DNA of 64,000 nt. It comes from Chitinophaga filiformis (GTDB taxonomy: Bacteria > Bacteroidota > Bacteroidia > Chitinophagales > Chitinophagaceae). How positions within the stretch are numbered: the stretch's first letter is position 1; each line of letters starts with the position of its first letter. Where the stretch lies: assembly GCF_021646545.1 (NCBI RefSeq), contig NZ_JAKIRP010000001.1, positions 248,001 to 312,000 of the forward strand. The letters are read 5' to 3'. Positions 63,374 through 64,000 of the stretch are shown here, piece by piece. The notes beneath the pieces are model-generated. The model was not told where the DNA came from, made no database searches, and saw nothing but the letters and a program-made list of their open reading frames with translations. The translations under genes were made by a program, and so were the position numbers.

Positions 63374-64000
63374 ATGCTACCTTTCTGGAATGACTATTAC
63401 TACCTGATACTTATTGCACAACTTGTTTGTATTGTGCATGCTATGAAAAATGGAAAAAAGGACTGGATCTACATCCTGCTTTTCCTGCCGGGTGTCGGCG
63501 CCATTGCCTATTTTATCAGGGAGATCTGGCCAACCATCAACAGCGGACAGGTAACCAGCAATCTCCAGGAACTATTTGTACCAGGACACAATATCAAAGA
63601 GCTGGAACGTAAAGTAAGGCTCTCCGATACCGTTGCCAACAAACTGGCACTGGCCAATGCCTATGCACACCGGCAGCAATACCAGCAGGCTATCGAACTG
63701 GCGCAGTCCTGCCTCAATGCCCATCATGCCAATGACCAGGGCATCCTGCTCCTGCTGGCAAGATTATATTTTTACAATGAACAGTACTTCGAAAGTGTAT
63801 CTTTCTACAACCGGCTGTTGGGCATGCGCAATTTCCGGATGACCAAACAGGAAGACGAGCTGCTGTATGCAAGGGCCCTGGAAGGCAGTACTGACTATGT
63901 AAAAGCGGAAGAGGAATACAAGAAGGTGATCCGTGTACATCACTCAATGGAAGGCATGTACCATTACGGAATGATGTTGAAGAAACAACAACGTCTGCAA
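63374..64000 (+). CDS. Membrane-anchored TPR protein (3' end outside window)
   Basis: The frame starts MLPFWNDYYYLILIAQLVCI and is still open at the window end (209 codons seen). Two hydrophobic segments at about 7-24 and 35-55 enclose a short loop with KNGKKDWIYILLFLPGVGAIAYFIREIW. This resembles the PLDc_N-type N-terminal domain of cardiolipin synthases. Tetratricopeptide repeats follow (NKLALANAYAHRQQYQQAIELAQSCLNAHHANDQGILLLLARLYFYNEQYFESVSFYNRLLGM). The protein is probably a membrane-bound scaffold. Its function is unknown. Confidence 0.8.
   Translation, partial: MLPFWNDYYYLILIAQLVCIVHAMKNGKKDWIYILLFLPGVGAIAYFIREIWPTINSGQVTSNLQELFVPGHNIKELERKVRLSDTVANKLALANAYAHRQQYQQAIELAQSCLNAHHANDQGILLLLARLYFYNEQYFESVSFYNRLLGMRNFRMTKQEDELLYARALEGSTDYVKAEEEYKKVIRVHHSMEGMYHYGMMLKKQQRLQ

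Noticed and set aside
1..64000. CRISPR arrays, complete insertion sequences, prophage or rRNA operons
   Set aside because: No regularly spaced repeats, transposase genes, phage structural genes or rRNA sequences were found on reading the window.

Overview
The window reads as chromosomal DNA of a Bacteroidota bacterium, most likely a Chitinophagaceae member close to Chitinophaga. The signs are TTTG/TAnnTTTG promoter elements, almost no Shine-Dalgarno sequences, FecI/FecR pairs, a type IX secretion sorting domain on a secreted glycosidase, many AraC/LytTR/hybrid kinase regulators, and lipoproteins with Bacteroidota-type lipoboxes. This placement is inferred from gene content, without database searches.

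Layout. 1-0.5 kb: the end of a type I asparaginase and a tRNA-Ser(GGA) with a textbook promoter and a terminator. 0.8-9.1 kb: an accessory-looking patchwork of mostly unrelated single genes on both strands (epoxide hydrolase-like protein, Crp-like regulator with acetyltransferase, AraC regulator with quinone oxidoreductase, a lipoprotein, two SRPBCC proteins), with decayed fragments and an AT-rich orphan. 9.2-11.7 kb: an HTH-pentapeptide-repeat protein in an operon with a DrrAB-type ABC exporter. 11.7-16 kb: a secreted orphan protein and a secreted GH71/99-like enzyme. 16-18.3 kb: a TetR regulator with two matching operators, a VOC protein, HxlR facing a beheaded SDR gene, and two large foldback DNA elements. 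18.3-27.2 kb: small orphan genes, an ABC-F protein, a FecI-FecR-STN operon lacking a TonB receptor, a 2OG-Fe(II) oxygenase and a LytS/LytTR two-component pair.

27.3-32.5 kb is a redox neighbourhood: a PQQ dehydrogenase with a haem c domain, an epimerase diverging from a Crp/Fnr regulator across a palindrome, and a seven-haem cytochrome c lipoprotein. 33-36.6 kb holds two overlapping genes for exported proteins of unknown function. 37-39 kb encodes a membrane-anchored SPFH protein whose N-terminal half has four internal repeats, an arrangement reminiscent of the eukaryotic major vault protein. 39-43.4 kb is a minus-strand operon (amidohydrolase, DoxX, Dps, DUF1275) behind an isochorismatase-family gene. 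43.8-46.2 kb is a secreted GH3 beta-glucosidase.

46.2-63.3 kb is dominated by signal transduction: a REC-histidine kinase, a 2037-residue soluble hybrid kinase with ten 92-residue HAMP units, a divergent stand-alone receiver followed by a SNF2-type helicase, an ECF sigma factor with a probable membrane anti-sigma factor, a YdeI-like protein and a multi-PAS histidine kinase. The window ends inside a membrane-anchored TPR protein.

No CRISPR array, complete insertion sequence, prophage or rRNA gene was seen. The best candidates for something not yet described are the vault-like SPFH protein, the HTH-pentapeptide/ABC operon, the exported protein pair at 33-36.6 kb, the FecIR-STN operon and the foldback elements at 17.9-18.2 kb.
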